Source: JACDQM01 sp044373315
GTDB taxonomy: Bacteria; Pseudomonadota; Gammaproteobacteria; Burkholderiales; Burkholderiaceae_C
NCBI RefSeq assembly: GCF_044373315.1
Contig: NZ_JBILQK010000023.1
Location: 1 to 48,209, forward strand
Direction: 5' to 3'
DNA: 48,209 nt
Each line of letters starts with the position of its first letter. The first letter of the stretch is position 1. The position numbers and the translations under genes are program-made. Below the pieces are notes generated by a model, which ran no database searches, was not told where the DNA came from, and saw only the letters and a list, made by a program, of their open reading frames with translations. Shown piece by piece: positions 7,833 to 15,536 of this stretch.

Positions 7833-9812
7833 ATGAATCACCAGCCCCTTCTGCTCGGCAGCCTGTTCCTGGCACTGAGCCAGCTCACGGCCCAGGCCGC
7901 CACCGGACTGCCGACGCCGGCCTTTCCCCAGTACAAGGATGCTGCCGCCATCAAGAGCGCCTGCGACAGCGGACTGAAGGCCGCCGGGCAGCGTGTGGCG
8001 CAGCTCGAGAGGCGCAAGGTCGACGGCGGCTGGTTGGCGGCCTATGACGACTTCTACACCTTCATCGAGGACACCCAGTACCCGATTGAATTCGTGCTGA
8101 ACGTCCACCCCGACAAGCCGGTGCGTGATGCGGCTCAGGCCTGCTCGCTTCGCTGGGCCGATTTCAGTTCACGGCTCGGGCAGAACGCCAAACTCTATCG
8201 CGCGCTGAAGGCCGCGCCGGTGCGGGACGATATCGACCGCGAGCTGGTGCGTGTCGGCCTGGCCGGCTTCGAGGATTCGGGCGTGGCACTGCCCCCCAAG
8301 GCGCGCGCCCGGGCCAAGCAGCTGCTTGACAGGACCAGCGAGCTGAGCCAGCAGTTCGAGAAAAATGTGCGTGATGCCGCCGTCACGGTGAGCTTCACCG
8401 AGGCCGAGCTCAAGGGTGTGCCGGACAGCGTCTGGAAGGACGCTAAACGCGATGCACAGGGCCTTGTTGTGCTGGGTGTTGACTATCCGAGTTATGTGCC
8501 TGTGCTGCAGAGTGCCGAGAGTGGCGCTGCGCGCGAGCGCATGTGGCGGGCCAAGACCAATGAGGGTGGGGCAGCGAATCTGAAGCTGTTGGCCGAGGTG
8601 GTGGAGGCGCGCCAGGAATACGCGGCGCTGTTCGGCTTCAAGGACTATGTGGATTTCAGCTTGCGTCGCCGCATGGCCAAGGATGGCGCGACGGCGATGA
8701 AGTTCCTCGATGAGGTCAAAGCCGCAGTCATCGAGGGCGAACGCGCCGACCTGCTGGAGCTGCGCGCCGCCAAGGCCCAGCATCTGGGCACGCCGGTCGA
8801 GGCCACCAAGGTCGAGCGCTGGGATGCCAGCTTCTATGCCGAGCGCATCCGCAAACAGCGCTTCTCAGTCGATCAGGACGCCTTCCGCGAGTTCTTCCCG
8901 CCGCAGGAAAGCCTGCTGTTCTCGATGCGAGTGATCGAGAAGATGATGGGTGTGAAGTACACGCCGGTGAAGGCCCAGACCTGGCACCCGGAGGTGCAGG
9001 CTTTTGCCGTCAGCGAGGCCGCCACGGGCAAGCCGCTGGCCACGATGTATGTCGACCTGTATCCGCGCGAGGGCAAATACAACCATGCGGCGGTCTGGCC
9101 GCTGCGCTCCAGCAGCACCCGCATCGACCGCAAGCCGACTGCTGCGCTGGTGGTGAACTTCGACCGCAAGGGCCTGACGCTGGACGAGGTCGAGACCCTG
9201 CTGCACGAGCTGGGCCACGCGGTGCACAACAACCTGTCGGCCACGCGCTATGCCTCGCAGGGCGGAACCAGTGTGATGCATGACTTCGTCGAGGCACCGT
9301 CGCAAATGCTGGAAGATTGGGTCTACGACAAGCAGGTGCTCAAGCTGATGGCCGAGGTCTGCCCGACCTGCAAGCCGGTGCCGGATGCCATGGTGGATCA
9401 GGCCGTGGCAGCGCGCGAGTACGGCAAGGGCACGCAGGTCGGACGTCAGCATCTGTACGCCAGCTATGACCTGCGCCTGCACGTCTCGGCCAAGCCTGAC
9501 CCCATGGGACTGTGGGCCGCCATGGAAGGCGCGACGCCGCTGGGCCATGTGCCGGGCACGATGTTCCCGGCTGGCTTCGGGCATCTGGTGGGTGGCTATG
9601 GTGCCGGCTACTACGGCTATCTGTGGAGCCTGGTGCTGGCGATGGACCTGCGCGGCGAGTTCAAGGCGGACAAGCTGGGACAGGCCGTCGGCGCTCGCTA
9701 CCGCAACATCATCCTCGGCCAGGGCGGACAGCGCCCGGCGCCGGAATTGGTGCGCGAGTTCCTGGGCCGTGAGCCCAGCAACAAGGCCTTCTTCGACTAC
9801 CTGCGCAAGTAA
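7833..9812 (+). CDS. Exported M3-family zinc metallopeptidase (oligopeptidase)
   Basis: A 659-residue thimet/oligopeptidase-A type peptidase that cleaves short peptides. The zinc site is H458-E-L-G-H462 with third ligand E487 in FVEAPSQMLEDW, followed by the FGHLVGGYGAGYYGYLWS substrate-channel motif. Unlike cytoplasmic oligopeptidase A it begins MNHQPLLLGSLFLALSQLTA, with cleavage after AQA, so it is exported. ATG 7833 is preceded by GGAG (7824-7827); a TTG at 7806 would put a charged tail before the signal peptide. The 180 bp between prpE and this gene hold nothing recognisable beyond GC-rich inverted repeats. The 91-bp repeat begins directly after its stop. Confidence 0.92.
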   Translation: MNHQPLLLGSLFLALSQLTAQAATGLPTPAFPQYKDAAAIKSACDSGLKAAGQRVAQLERRKVDGGWLAAYDDFYTFIEDTQYPIEFVLNVHPDKPVRDAAQACSLRWADFSSRLGQNAKLYRALKAAPVRDDIDRELVRVGLAGFEDSGVALPPKARARAKQLLDRTSELSQQFEKNVRDAAVTVSFTEAELKGVPDSVWKDAKRDAQGLVVLGVDYPSYVPVLQSAESGAARERMWRAKTNEGGAANLKLLAEVVEARQEYAALFGFKDYVDFSLRRRMAKDGATAMKFLDEVKAAVIEGERADLLELRAAKAQHLGTPVEATKVERWDASFYAERIRKQRFSVDQDAFREFFPPQESLLFSMRVIEKMMGVKYTPVKAQTWHPEVQAFAVSEAATGKPLATMYVDLYPREGKYNHAAVWPLRSSSTRIDRKPTAALVVNFDRKGLTLDEVETLLHELGHAVHNNLSATRYASQGGTSVMHDFVEAPSQMLEDWVYDKQVLKLMAEVCPTCKPVPDAMVDQAVAAREYGKGTQVGRQHLYASYDLRLHVSAKPDPMGLWAAMEGATPLGHVPGTMFPAGFGHLVGGYGAGYYGYLWSLVLAMDLRGEFKADKLGQAVGARYRNIILGQGGQRPAPELVREFLGREPSNKAFFDYLRK

Positions 9813-9814
9813 GG

Positions 9815-9906
9815 GCGGCAAACAAACCCTTCTGGCGTCGTTGCTGCATGTACTGCCTGCGCCAGGACGCCTGGCCAGAACCGCTTCGCTGGCTTTTGGC
9901 GGCCGC
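9815..9906. repeat. ~92-bp interspersed repeat, copy 1
   Basis: It begins 3 bp after the peptidase stop codon. Its left end, GCGGCAAACAAACCCTTCTG, continuing through GCGTCGTTGC, matches the reverse complement of the right end of the repeat at 11484-11598 with few mismatches. The inner right part, GCCAGAACCGCTTCGCTGG, matches exactly the other end of that repeat. The two copies flank the MFS gene in opposite orientation. This copy is shorter in the middle and has a decayed right terminus (CTTTTGGCGGCCGC against the expected GTTTTGTG-type end). Confidence 0.75.
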
Positions 9907-9971
9907 CCTGAGTGCGGTCGCGCGCTGACGGCGCGCGGGTGGCAGCTTCAGCCGTTCGCTCGTTTCACCAT

Positions 9972-10005
9972 GCGCCCGCAAGGCTTCGGTCTTGCGGGCG
10001 CTTTG
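9972..10005. terminator. Strong hairpin, probable terminator between the M3 peptidase and MFS genes
   Basis: GCGCCCGCAAG (9972-9982) and CTTGCGGGCGC (9991-10001) form a perfect 11-bp stem around an 8-nt loop, followed on the plus strand by TTTG. The T-run is short, so termination may be partial. It lies 160 bp past the peptidase stop and 26 bp before the MFS start, so it could also shape the MFS leader. Confidence 0.6.
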
Positions 10006-10030
10006 CCGTGCCGGCCGCGATACTGCAGCC

Positions 10031-11479
10031 ATGCTGGCTGAGAACGAGCGTCCCCCCGTCGATGCGGCAACGCGCCGCGTCCTGCCCTGGGTGGTGGCGC
10101 TGGCCTTCTTCATGCAGACGCTGGACACCACCATCCTGAATACGGCGCTGCCTGGCATGGCGGCGGACATGGGCGAAAACCCCTTGCGCATGCAGGCTGC
10201 AGTGGTGGCCTATCTGCTCACCGTGGCGCTGCTGATTCCAGCCTCCGGCTGGCTGGCTGACCGCTTCGGCACGCGCCGCGTGTTCGTCTGGGCCATCGTT
10301 TTGTTCACGCTCGGCTCGCTGGCTTGCGCGCTCTCACCGTCGCTGAAGGCGCTGGTGGCCGCGCGGGTGCTGCAGGGCATCGGCGGCGCCTTGCTGACGC
10401 CGGTCGGCCGGCTGGCGGTGCTGCGGGTGTTTCCGAAGGACGAGTTCCTGCCGGTGATGACCTTCATTGCGCTGCCCGGACTGCTGGGCCCGCTGATAGG
10501 TCCGGCCCTGGGCGGCTTGCTGGTGCAGTACGCCAGCTGGCACTGGATCTTCCTGATCAATCTGCCGGTGGGCCTTGTGGGTGTGCTGGTGGCGCTGCGC
10601 CACATGCCGCAACTGCGCAGCGACGCGCCGGCGCCGTTTGACTGGGGCGGCTTTGCCTTGTTCAGCCTCGGTCTGGTGCTGCTGTCGCTGGCCTTGCAGG
10701 GCTTTGGCGAAGCGATCCTCAGCCCGGCTGTCTGCGTGGTGATGCTGGTGGCCGGCCTGGCCTGCGTGATGGCCTACTGGCTGCATGCGGCGCGCGCCGA
10801 GCGACCGCTGTTCAGCCGCGCGCTGTTCGCGATCCCGACCTACCGCATCGGGCTGATCGGCAATGTGTTTGCGCGCCTGGGCAGCGGCGCCACGCCCTTT
10901 CTGATGCCGATGTTTCTGCAGCTGGGCCTGGGCTACAGCCCCAGCGTGGCTGGCCTTTCGATGGTGCCCACCGTGCTGGGGGCGATGCTTAGCAAGACGC
11001 TGGCCATCCGGTTGATCCGGCGCGCCGGCTATCGCCGCGTGCTGGTAGTCAACACGCTGCTGCTGGGCCTGATGATCGCCAGCTTCGCGTTGATCGACCG
11101 GCAGACCACGCATCTGTGGCTGGCCCTGCACCTGGCGCTGTTCGGCATGATCAACAGCCTGCAGTTCACCGCGATGAACACACTGACGCTGGGCGATCTG
11201 GATGCCGTCACAGCGAGCAGCGGCAACAGCCTGCTGGCGGTGGTGATGCAGCTCTCGATGAGCTTGGGCGTGGCCACATCAAGCGCCTTTCTGCTGCTCT
11301 ACTCAGGCGGCGCCGGGGTGGCGCAGGTGCATCAGGGCCTGGGCGGCGCGCTGCTGCCGGCTTTTCATGCCACCTTTGGTTCGCTCGGTGCGATGGCCGC
11401 GCTGGCGGCCTTTATCTTCTACCAGCTGCGCGGACACGAAGGCAGTCCGGATGCGCGCGACACCAGCTCACCCGACTGA
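10031..11479 (+). CDS. MFS transporter, DHA2 (EmrB/QacA-like) drug:H+ antiporter family
   Basis: A 482-residue inner-membrane protein with many hydrophobic helices. It has the DHA2 landmarks LDTTILNTALPGMA in TM1 and AYLLTVALLIPASGWLADRF-GTRR (motif A between TM2 and TM3), and the antiporter motif C region GLLGPLIGPALGGLLVQY followed by SWHWIFLINLPVG. Proteins of this type (EmrB, MdtD) export drugs or metabolites with proton antiport; the substrate cannot be read from sequence. ATG 10031 lacks a clear ribosome site. No membrane-fusion protein or regulator gene is adjacent, so it is probably MdtD-like rather than part of an EmrAB pump. Confidence 0.88.
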   Translation: MLAENERPPVDAATRRVLPWVVALAFFMQTLDTTILNTALPGMAADMGENPLRMQAAVVAYLLTVALLIPASGWLADRFGTRRVFVWAIVLFTLGSLACALSPSLKALVAARVLQGIGGALLTPVGRLAVLRVFPKDEFLPVMTFIALPGLLGPLIGPALGGLLVQYASWHWIFLINLPVGLVGVLVALRHMPQLRSDAPAPFDWGGFALFSLGLVLLSLALQGFGEAILSPAVCVVMLVAGLACVMAYWLHAARAERPLFSRALFAIPTYRIGLIGNVFARLGSGATPFLMPMFLQLGLGYSPSVAGLSMVPTVLGAMLSKTLAIRLIRRAGYRRVLVVNTLLLGLMIASFALIDRQTTHLWLALHLALFGMINSLQFTAMNTLTLGDLDAVTASSGNSLLAVVMQLSMSLGVATSSAFLLLYSGGAGVAQVHQGLGGALLPAFHATFGSLGAMAALAAFIFYQLRGHEGSPDARDTSSPD

Positions 11480-11483
11480 ACTC

Positions 11484-11598
11484 AGAGCGGCACACAAAAC
11501 CCAGCGAAGCGGTTCTGGCTAGGCTTCCTGGCACAGGCGGTGCATGCAGGTACGGCCAGCCAGGGCAACGACGCCAGAAGGGTTTTGTGAGCCGCTCT
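11484..11598. repeat. 115-bp interspersed repeat with 19-bp terminal inverted repeats, copy 2
   Basis: The left end (11484-11502, AGAGCGGCACACAAAACCC) and the right end (11580-11598) are inverted repeats matching at 18 of 19 positions. Inner segments also pair: TTCTGGC with GCCAGAA, and CCTGGC with GCCAGCCAGG, around a central TGCATGCA. It fills almost exactly the gap between the convergent MFS and HAD genes, so in RNA it would fold on either strand and could act as a two-way terminator. It is an inverted relative of the repeat at 9815-9906. It encodes no protein. Confidence 0.8.
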
Positions 11599-12437
11599 CA
11601 GGCTCGACGCCAGTCTTGCTCGATGAAGCGCAGCACGCTGTCCTCATGGTGCGTGCCGATCACCGCATGCGCCGCGTCCTTGACGGCGTCGATCGCATTG
11701 CCCATCGCGATGCCGCGGTGCGCGGCACGCATCATCGAGACATCGTTGACATGGTCGCCGAACACGACGATCTCGCGTTCGGCCAGGCCGTAGCGCTCGG
11801 CCAGTGTGCGTATCGCCTGGTCCTTGCTGGCGCGGCGGTCGTGAACGGTCAACCAGGGCCAGTCGGGCTGGTAGAGGTCTTCGTTCAGATGCGTCTGTAC
11901 CGCATCGCCGCACAAGGTCTCGATCTCGGCCTGCAGCGCCTGCAGCGGCGCATGCCGGTCGACCACCACCAGGGTCACGAGCGGGTCGCGCAATTCGTCT
12001 TGCAAGCGTGCGCTCTGGCGCAGGCGCGGGTCGCCGTTGGCGATGCGCTCATCGACAAAGCTCTGCTGGCCGGCGTTGTGCGTGCTGTGCCAGAACAGCT
12101 GGTCACCCTTGCTGCCGTGGGTGGCAATGAAGGGCATCAAGCCGTGCTGGCGCACCAGCGCGAACAAGGCCTGGCCCAGGGCCGGCTCCATCGCGTTGAC
12201 GAGCTCATGCCGGGCGCTGGCCATATCGCTGATGTAGGCGCCATTGGACGAGATCACGGGCAGCGCCAGCGGCAGGCCTTCCAGCAGGCGCTGGATCGAC
12301 ACCACATGGCGCGCGCTGGCCACCGTGAAGGTGAGCCCCTCCCTGAGCAGCCGCGTCAGGCCGGCGCGCGTGCTCGCCGAGAGCTGCCCTTGCGGATCCA
12401 GCAGCGTGCCGTCCAGGTCGCTGACATACAGCGTCAC
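11598..12437 (-). CDS. HAD-superfamily Cof-type phosphatase
   Basis: A 279-residue HAD hydrolase with all four motifs. Motif I is VSDLDGTLLDPQG (nucleophile and acid Asp near the N-terminus), motif II TVASARH, motif III Lys in RRASKDQAI, and motif IV FGDHVNDVSMM. The large insertion between motifs II and III is a type IIB cap, as in the Cof/YbhA/SupH group of sugar-phosphate and pyridoxal-phosphate phosphatases. The substrate is unknown. Its ATG overlaps the phoH stop by 4 bp (ATGA), so it is the second gene of a phoH-HAD operon. Its stop falls at the right tip of the 115-bp repeat. Confidence 0.88.
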   Translation of the reverse strand: MTLYVSDLDGTLLDPQGQLSASTRAGLTRLLREGLTFTVASARHVVSIQRLLEGLPLALPVISSNGAYISDMASARHELVNAMEPALGQALFALVRQHGLMPFIATHGSKGDQLFWHSTHNAGQQSFVDERIANGDPRLRQSARLQDELRDPLVTLVVVDRHAPLQALQAEIETLCGDAVQTHLNEDLYQPDWPWLTVHDRRASKDQAIRTLAERYGLAEREIVVFGDHVNDVSMMRAAHRGIAMGNAIDAVKDAAHAVIGTHHEDSVLRFIEQDWRRA

Positions 12438-14146
12438 AGCACTTCGGAAGCGAAGTCCGCTAGACGCGAGCGTTCGCCACGGGCGAGCGTCACATGTCCG
12501 CTGTGGGCCCAGCCCTTGAAACGGTCGACGGCAAAGGTCAGGCCCGAGGAGCCTTCGGTCAGATAGGGCGTGTCGATCTGCGCCAGGTTGCCCAGGCAGA
12601 CGATCTTGGTGCCCGGGCCGGCTCGGGTGATCAAGGTCTTCATCTGTTTGGGCGTCAGGTTCTGCGCCTCGTCGATGATGACGTACTTGTTCAGGAAGGT
12701 GCGGCCGCGCATGAAGTTCAGGCTCTTGATCTTGATCTTGCTGCGCACCAGATCATTGGTCGCGGCGCGGCCCCATTCGCCGGCGCTGCCATCGCCACGG
12801 GCCAGCACTTCCAGGTTGTCGTCCAGCGCGCCCATCCACGGGCCCATCTTCTCTTCCTCGGTACCCGGCAAGAAGCCGATGTCCTCACCCACCGGCACGG
12901 TGACGCGGGTGACGATGATCTCGCTGTAGCGGCGCTCGTCCAGCACCTGCTGCAGGCCGGCGGCCAGCGTCATCAAGGTCTTGCCGGTGCCGGCGGTGCC
13001 TGTCAGCGTGATGAAGTCGCAATCCGGGTCGGTCAGCAGGTTGAGCGCGAAGTTCTGCTCGCGGTTGCGTGCGGTGACGCCCCAGACGGAATTCTTCTGG
13101 TGGCCGAAATCCTTCAGCGTGCGCAGCACCGCGCTCTTGCCTGTGATCTCGGTGACCTTGGCATACAGCGGTGCCGAGCCGGGTGCTTCCAGATACACGA
13201 ACTCGTTCACCAGCAAGGAGGGCACCAAGGGACCGCTGATGCGGTAGTAGGTGGTGCCGCCCTGCTGCCAGCTTTCCATGGTCTTGCCATGGCGCTCCCA
13301 GAAATCGGCGGGCAGGGCCTGAACGCCGGTGTAGAGCAGGTCGCTGTCTTCCAGGGCCTTGTCGTTGCGGTAGTCCTCAGCCGCCAGGCCCAGGGCACGG
13401 GCCTTGATGCGCATATTGATGTCCTTGGACACCAACACCACCTCGCGGCCGGGTTGAAGGTTCTTGAGCGCCTGGACGACGCCGAGGATCTGGTTGTCTG
13501 CCTTGCCCTGCGGCAGCCCGACGGGCAGCGGCGTATCAAGCAGCTGGGTCTGGAAGAACAACTTGCCGCCAGCTTCGCGGTGGCCGGTATGCGCCAGCGG
13601 CAGGCCCTTGGCCATCTCTTCGAGCGTGCTGCTCTGCAGGCTGGCGGCCAGGGCGTCGAGTTCGCGGCTGACCTGGCGCACATTGCGCGCCACTTCTGAC
13701 ATGCCCTTCTTGTGACCGTCCAGCTCTTCGAGCGTGATCATGGGCAGATAGATGTCGTGTTCCTCGAAGCGGAACAGGCACATCGGGTCATGCATCAGCA
13801 CATTGGTGTCGAGCACGAAAAGCTTGGGCGCCTCCAGGCTCCTGGGCTTGCTGCTTCTGGCGGCTTTTGCCTTGGGCTTCTCAGTGGCTGCTGCCACAGG
13901 GGCTGGCGTGCTCGCCTGACGCGCGGGAAATGCCGTCTGGGCCAGCTGCGCTGGCGTGACGGGCTTGGCCGTGGCGCTTCGCTCTGACTTGACCGGCCTG
14001 GAGCGGCTGCTTGCCTCTGCAAGTGGCGCCGGCGATGGTACTGCTGCCGGGCGGGGTGTCGGGGCTTTGCTGACGGCCGGCGTCGCGGCAAAGGCAGTAG
14101 CGTCTAGGCGGCTGGCGCGTTTGGTCGGGGGCTTGGGCAGAGGCAT
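12434..14146 (-). CDS. PIN-PhoH fusion ATPase (PhoH2-like)
   Basis: A 570-residue protein. An N-terminal PIN nuclease domain (LFVLDTNVLMHDP, TLEELDGHKKG, DNQILGVVQAL, VLVSKDINMRIKARALGL) is followed by a PhoH P-loop domain with Walker A LTGTAGTGKTLMTLAAGLQ and Walker B VIIDEAQNLTPKQMKTLI. PhoH2 proteins couple sequence-specific RNA cleavage to ATP-driven RNA unwinding. ATG 14146 is preferred to the upstream extension to 14218, which would run into a terminator hairpin. Residues 1 to about 115 are a low-complexity Ala/Pro/Ser/Lys-rich region not found in standard PIN-PhoH proteins. Bcp lies upstream on the same strand, but behind a terminator. Confidence 0.92.
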   Translation of the reverse strand: MPLPKPPTKRASRLDATAFAATPAVSKAPTPRPAAVPSPAPLAEASSRSRPVKSERSATAKPVTPAQLAQTAFPARQASTPAPVAAATEKPKAKAARSSKPRSLEAPKLFVLDTNVLMHDPMCLFRFEEHDIYLPMITLEELDGHKKGMSEVARNVRQVSRELDALAASLQSSTLEEMAKGLPLAHTGHREAGGKLFFQTQLLDTPLPVGLPQGKADNQILGVVQALKNLQPGREVVLVSKDINMRIKARALGLAAEDYRNDKALEDSDLLYTGVQALPADFWERHGKTMESWQQGGTTYYRISGPLVPSLLVNEFVYLEAPGSAPLYAKVTEITGKSAVLRTLKDFGHQKNSVWGVTARNREQNFALNLLTDPDCDFITLTGTAGTGKTLMTLAAGLQQVLDERRYSEIIVTRVTVPVGEDIGFLPGTEEEKMGPWMGALDDNLEVLARGDGSAGEWGRAATNDLVRSKIKIKSLNFMRGRTFLNKYVIIDEAQNLTPKQMKTLITRAGPGTKIVCLGNLAQIDTPYLTEGSSGLTFAVDRFKGWAHSGHVTLARGERSRLADFASEVL

Positions 14147-14210
14147 GAGGCGTCGGTCAAGGCGCAGGACTGCGCTGTCGTTGGCGGAAGAACGCGCCCT
14201 GAAGGCCCTG

Positions 14211-14248
14211 AAAAGCAAAAAGCCGCAAAGACGGCGACTTTGCGGCTT
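14211..14248 (-). terminator. Rho-independent terminator, minus strand, downstream of bcp
   Basis: The stem AAGCCGCAAAG (14220-14230) pairs perfectly with CTTTGCGGCTT (14238-14248) around a 7-nt loop. Read on the minus strand it is followed by TTTTTGCTTTT (to 14211). It lies between bcp and phoH, so it ends the bcp transcript and gives phoH a transcript of its own. Confidence 0.85.
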
Positions 14249-14430
14249 CTGGGGCTGACTGCAGGGCGCTGGGGCATGAACTCATTATGCACAAAGCGTG
14301 CTGGCGGACGATGGCGACCGATGTGCGCAGCGGAGATGCAACAAAGCCGGCTGGGATGGTCTTCCGAGCCAGCTTCGCGTGGATACTGCGGGGCTGCGCC
14401 CGCCAGGCATTTGGAGGCTGAAAGGGCCGT

Positions 14431-14910
14431 TCAGGCCGCTTCCTTCTTCAGGGCCTTGACGGCCTTCAGCACTTCGTCGACATGGCCGGCCACCTTGATG
14501 CCGCGCCATTCAGCGCGCAGCACGCCGCCTGCGTCGATCAGGAAGGTCGAGCGCTCAATGCCCTTAACCTTCTTGCCGTACATGATCTTGTTCTTGACCA
14601 CGCCGAACATGTGGCAAAGCTTCTCTTCGGTGTCGGCGATCAGTTCGAAAGGAAGCTCAAGGGTCTGCTTGAACTTGTCGTGCGACACCATATTGTCACG
14701 CGACACGCCGAGCACCACGGCGCCGGCCTTCACGAAGTCCTTGTGACGGTCGCGAAACTGCATGGCTTCGGTGGTGCAACCCGGCGTGTTGTCCTTGGGA
14801 TAGAAGTACAACACCACGGCTTGACCCAGGAAGGAATGCGGTGTGAACTTCAAGCCGCCGGTGGCGAGAGCTTCAATTTCCGGAAGGGGTTTGTTGAGCG
14901 CTGGCGTCAT
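14431..14910 (-). CDS. bcp: Thioredoxin-dependent peroxiredoxin, Bcp/PrxQ family
   Basis: A 159-residue peroxiredoxin reducing hydrogen and alkyl peroxides in the cytoplasm. The peroxidatic Cys is in the family motif YFYPKDNTPGCTTEAMQFRD. The resolving Cys that E. coli Bcp carries five residues later is Met here. Another Cys occurs in EEKLCHMFGV and could resolve through a different route. ATG 14910 (MTPALNKPLPEIEAL) is chosen over an upstream extension to 14946. The minus strand 45-50 bp upstream has a perfect TATAAT. The terminator at 14211-14248 follows 180 bp downstream; the ~180 bp between hold nothing recognisable. Confidence 0.93.
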   Translation of the reverse strand: MTPALNKPLPEIEALATGGLKFTPHSFLGQAVVLYFYPKDNTPGCTTEAMQFRDRHKDFVKAGAVVLGVSRDNMVSHDKFKQTLELPFELIADTEEKLCHMFGVVKNKIMYGKKVKGIERSTFLIDAGGVLRAEWRGIKVAGHVDEVLKAVKALKKEAA

Positions 14911-14954
14911 GAGGCGTTCTATAGGAGAGGGTGCCCGGCTGGGCATAGCCCGGG

Positions 14955-14960
14955 ATTATA
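14955..14960 (-). promoter_or_regulatory. -10 element TATAAT for bcp
   Basis: A perfect TATAAT on the minus strand, 45-50 bp upstream of the bcp ATG. No -35 hexamer resembling TTGACA lies 16-18 bp upstream, so the call rests on the -10 and its position. Confidence 0.4.
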
Positions 14961-15026
14961 CGTTGAACGCGAAGGCGCCCCGGCCAGCCCAGGGTCGCCC
15001 TTTGGAGGGATGCGAAGCGTCTGTGT

Positions 15027-15401
15027 TCAGGCCTCGATCAGCAAGGCCGCAAGAACCGAGCGCCCTTCGCTGGAGAGCACGTTGTAGGTCCGACAGGCCG
15101 CAGCCAGATCCATGGTTTCGATGCCGATGCGGGCCGAGATCAGGCCGCGATACAGCGCTGGCCGTGCAAACCTCAGCTTGTTGCCGCTGCCGAACACCAC
15201 GAGCTCGGGCTTCAGTGCAAGCATCTGCTCGAAGTGCGCCTCATCGAGCGTCTCGAAGGCCGACACGTTCCAGGCTTGCACTGCGCCTTGCCAGGGTACG
15301 AGCAGACTGCTGGTGTGAACACGTCCGTTGACCCAGACGCGCGAGCCGTCGTGGCGTGAAATGCTGTTGCCGCCCTGCGGCTCATCGAGTTGAAACTTCA
15401 T
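15027..15401 (-). CDS. Mth938-like domain protein (DUF498 / NDUFAF3-type)
   Basis: A 124-residue protein with the Mth938 fold pattern. It begins MKFQLDEPQGGNSISRHDGS and contains VHTSSLLVPWQGAV and PELVVFGSGNKLRF, the conserved V-V-x-G-S-G signature, then IGIETMDLAAACRTYNVLSS. The human relative NDUFAF3 is a complex I assembly factor; the bacterial role is not settled. ATG 15401 is chosen over an upstream extension to 15431. It is divergent from the aminotransferase gene and 116 bp upstream of bcp on the same strand. Confidence 0.85.
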   Translation of the reverse strand: MKFQLDEPQGGNSISRHDGSRVWVNGRVHTSSLLVPWQGAVQAWNVSAFETLDEAHFEQMLALKPELVVFGSGNKLRFARPALYRGLISARIGIETMDLAAACRTYNVLSSEGRSVLAALLIEA

Positions 15402-15536
15402 GCGCTGTGTTGCGGGCGTGGCGCCACGCAAGGCGCGGAGCTTGCGGCGTGGCGGACTGGCACTGACCCTGTGTTTAAATTCGGCGTTTTGCGGCGCAGC
15501 ATAACCGCAGCCCTAATCCCCCATCCGGAGTCCGTC

